A DNA stretch of 20,810 nucleotides, from contig NW_003151276.1 of the NCBI RefSeq assembly GCF_000003605.2, forward strand, positions 1 through 20,810. Reading direction: 5' to 3'. This DNA comes from Saccoglossus kowalevskii (Eukaryota; Hemichordata; Enteropneusta; Harrimaniidae). Positions 19,438 through 20,810 of the stretch are shown piece by piece (within the stretch, counting starts at the first letter, position 1; every line of letters begins with the position of its first letter). Under the pieces are notes generated by a model that did no database searches, was not told where the DNA came from, and worked only from the letters and a program-made list of their open reading frames with translations. The translations under genes and the position numbers were made by a program.

Positions 19438-20486
19438 ACCTAATTTGCATAATTAGCCAATCTTTGGCTTTTACACTAATATCCTAAGTTTTAATCACAT
19501 TTCAATGAAACATGGTACCATTATATTAGTCAGTCATAATAATTAGTCAGTTTTCAGCTTTTCTGTCAATATTTTAATTATTTTCTGACTCCTGTGTCTG
19601 TATGTCTGCCTTTTTCACTGATATCTAAAGAACCATATGTTGGTTTTTGATGAAACTTGATGCTTTGGGCTAATACGCTAATAATTTATATGGTAATTAG
19701 CTAATTTTTAGCTGTTCCATGTTTATTTCACTGATATCTAAGGAGCCACTCATTGGATTTTAAAGAAAATTGGTACATAGATGCTCTGGGCTAATACACT
19801 GATTTGATGAGTTTTTGGTAAAAATCAGTGCATATTAATTGCCTATTTTGCATAATTATTAGTCAATTTTCCACTGATATATCAAGTACTTATCACATTT
19901 GAATGAAACTTGGTACATATATGTTATAGGGCAATGTACAAACCTGATAGTCTTTAGGTTATTGTCATGCATATTAATTACCTGATTTGCATAATTAATC
20001 AATTTTCAGTTTTTGATATTTCAAGTACTAATCATTACATTTCAATGAAACTAGGTACATAGATATTTAGGAGTACCGATATGCCGAGACATGATTATTT
20101 TTTGGGTAAATATTTGTGCATATTAATCACATTAATTTTCAGCTTTTCCTCTAATATCTCAAGCACTAATCATCACACTTGGTACATAGTACACTCATCA
20201 CCCAGTACATAGATGCTCTAGAGCTATGCAGAGACCTGATTAGTTTTTAGTTAAAATCTGCATGTTCATATTAATTTCCTAATTAACATAATAGTTCATA
20301 ATTGTTTGGTTCTATCACATTTCAATGAAACTTGTTACATACATGGTTTATTCAATTGTGCAGACCTTATTAGTTTTACACCTAAATCTGTGCATATTAA
20401 TCACATGATTTGCATAATTATATGTGTGTCAGTTTTCAGGCTGTAGCCTTTCCAATACTCTCAGCACACAGGAGATCTTTCTAAGC
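19438..20486. repeat. Degenerate ~130-150-bp tandem array, family 'gcatattaatt', right block
   Basis: Units share cactgatatctaag, catttgaatgaaacttggta, catagatgctctgggctaat, cctgattagtttttggt, gcatattaatt-c-ctaattt and gcataattaatcaattttca. The gcatattaat anchors fall near 19831, 19969, 20119, 20267 and 20393. Divergence is high, so the array is old. It ends in tccaatactctcagcacaca. Confidence 0.65.
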
Positions 20487-20810
20487 TATCTTTGATTTAA
20501 GAATTAGTTTAATGTTGAAAAACATGCATTTTGATTATTTAATAATTATTTGCCAATTTCTGATATCTAAAAAATCAAATTTAAATTAAACTTGTAATAG
20601 GTGCTCTGGAATAAATTAGCCTGAAAACCACAAATTTATTTTCTAATAATAATTTATTTTCTAATTTCTTTATAATTATATTATAAACCTCAACAATTCA
20701 TCTCAAATAGTAAACAAAATGAGTTACCAAGCTTCTTGTTTAAAAGGCTTGAATTTTGAATTATTAATATTATGTCTCCAATACTCTCATCACACAGGAG
20801 TTCTTTCTAA
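20450..20810 (+). repeat. Direct repeat of a 35-base segment at ~327-bp spacing, running off the edge
   Basis: tccaatactctcagcacaca-ggagatctttctaa (from 20452) recurs as tccaatactctcatcacaca-ggagttctttctaa at the very end of the window (from 20777). This suggests another unit or element boundary starts at the right edge. Between them the sequence is AT-rich with nothing else recognised. Confidence 0.5.

Larger units (their letters stand above)
14986..20810 (+). other. VPS41 intron 2 (5' part; runs off the right edge)
   Basis: At least 5.8 kb from the donor gttaga. No VPS41 exon 3 (first propeller strand, ALGTH..G-type sequence) was found by eye, so the intron probably continues past the window. 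Most of it is tandem arrays and nested DNA transposon remains, listed separately. It is inflated relative to the repeat-poor intron 1. Confidence 0.6.

Noticed and set aside
1-20810. tRNA, rRNA or small structured RNA genes; defence-type gene clusters
   Set aside because: No internal tRNA promoter boxes or clover-leaf sequence noticed on either strand, and no multi-gene cluster. A covariance-model scan would settle the RNA question.

Overview
The window is AT-rich, intron- and transposon-dense animal DNA, with no sign of bacterial or phage gene organisation. The only gene I can place in a known family is the 5' part of a VPS41 orthologue on the plus strand (HOPS/endolysosomal tethering subunit). 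Its start codon is at 13104, its first two coding exons are 13104-13136 and 14800-14985, and its remaining exons lie beyond the right edge. The repeat types (a Helentron/HINE-like element with a ~157-bp tandem core, a Kolobok-like TTAA element, a Tc1/mariner-type MITE, hAT-like ends, ~150-bp tandem arrays) suggest an invertebrate metazoan, perhaps a marine one. The sequence alone does not let me choose the phylum.

Layout. 1-146 is the 3' end of a HINE-like element. 147-2959 is AT-rich with no gene seen. 2960-5722 is a nested structure: a second HINE-like element, split by a 2,023-bp Kolobok-like element (3403-5425) that carries a broken THAP-like domain, itself split by a 208-bp palindromic MITE (4289-4496). 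5723-7090 is unassigned apart from a coding-like relic (6527-6931). 7091-8086 is the intact HINE-like copy. 8087-11950 is mostly featureless. 11950-13103 is the VPS41 upstream region, with a CpG-richer block and a consensus CRE just before the start codon.

Intron 1 of VPS41 (13137-14799) has no recognised repeat. The visible part of intron 2 (14986-20810) is almost entirely mobile or tandem sequence: a degenerate ~150-bp array (about 15010-15412), a 35-bp hairpin at its right junction, a regular two-monomer array with ~300-bp period (15568-16440), a TIR element of ~840 bp (16447-18163) split by an 875-bp hAT-like element (16622-17496), a second copy of the MITE (18479-18686), an inverted pair of ~50-bp promoter-like segments, another hAT-like end (19376-19437), and then the first array family again to the right edge.

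The clearest biology is the VPS41 start, where a CRE and a TISU-like initiator almost abut. The most informative genome-history signal is the datable three-level transposon nest in 2960-5722. I found no new multi-gene system. The less explained items are the alternating 150-bp array of mirrored ATGGCC sequences and the conserved everted TGACC/GGTCA dyads.
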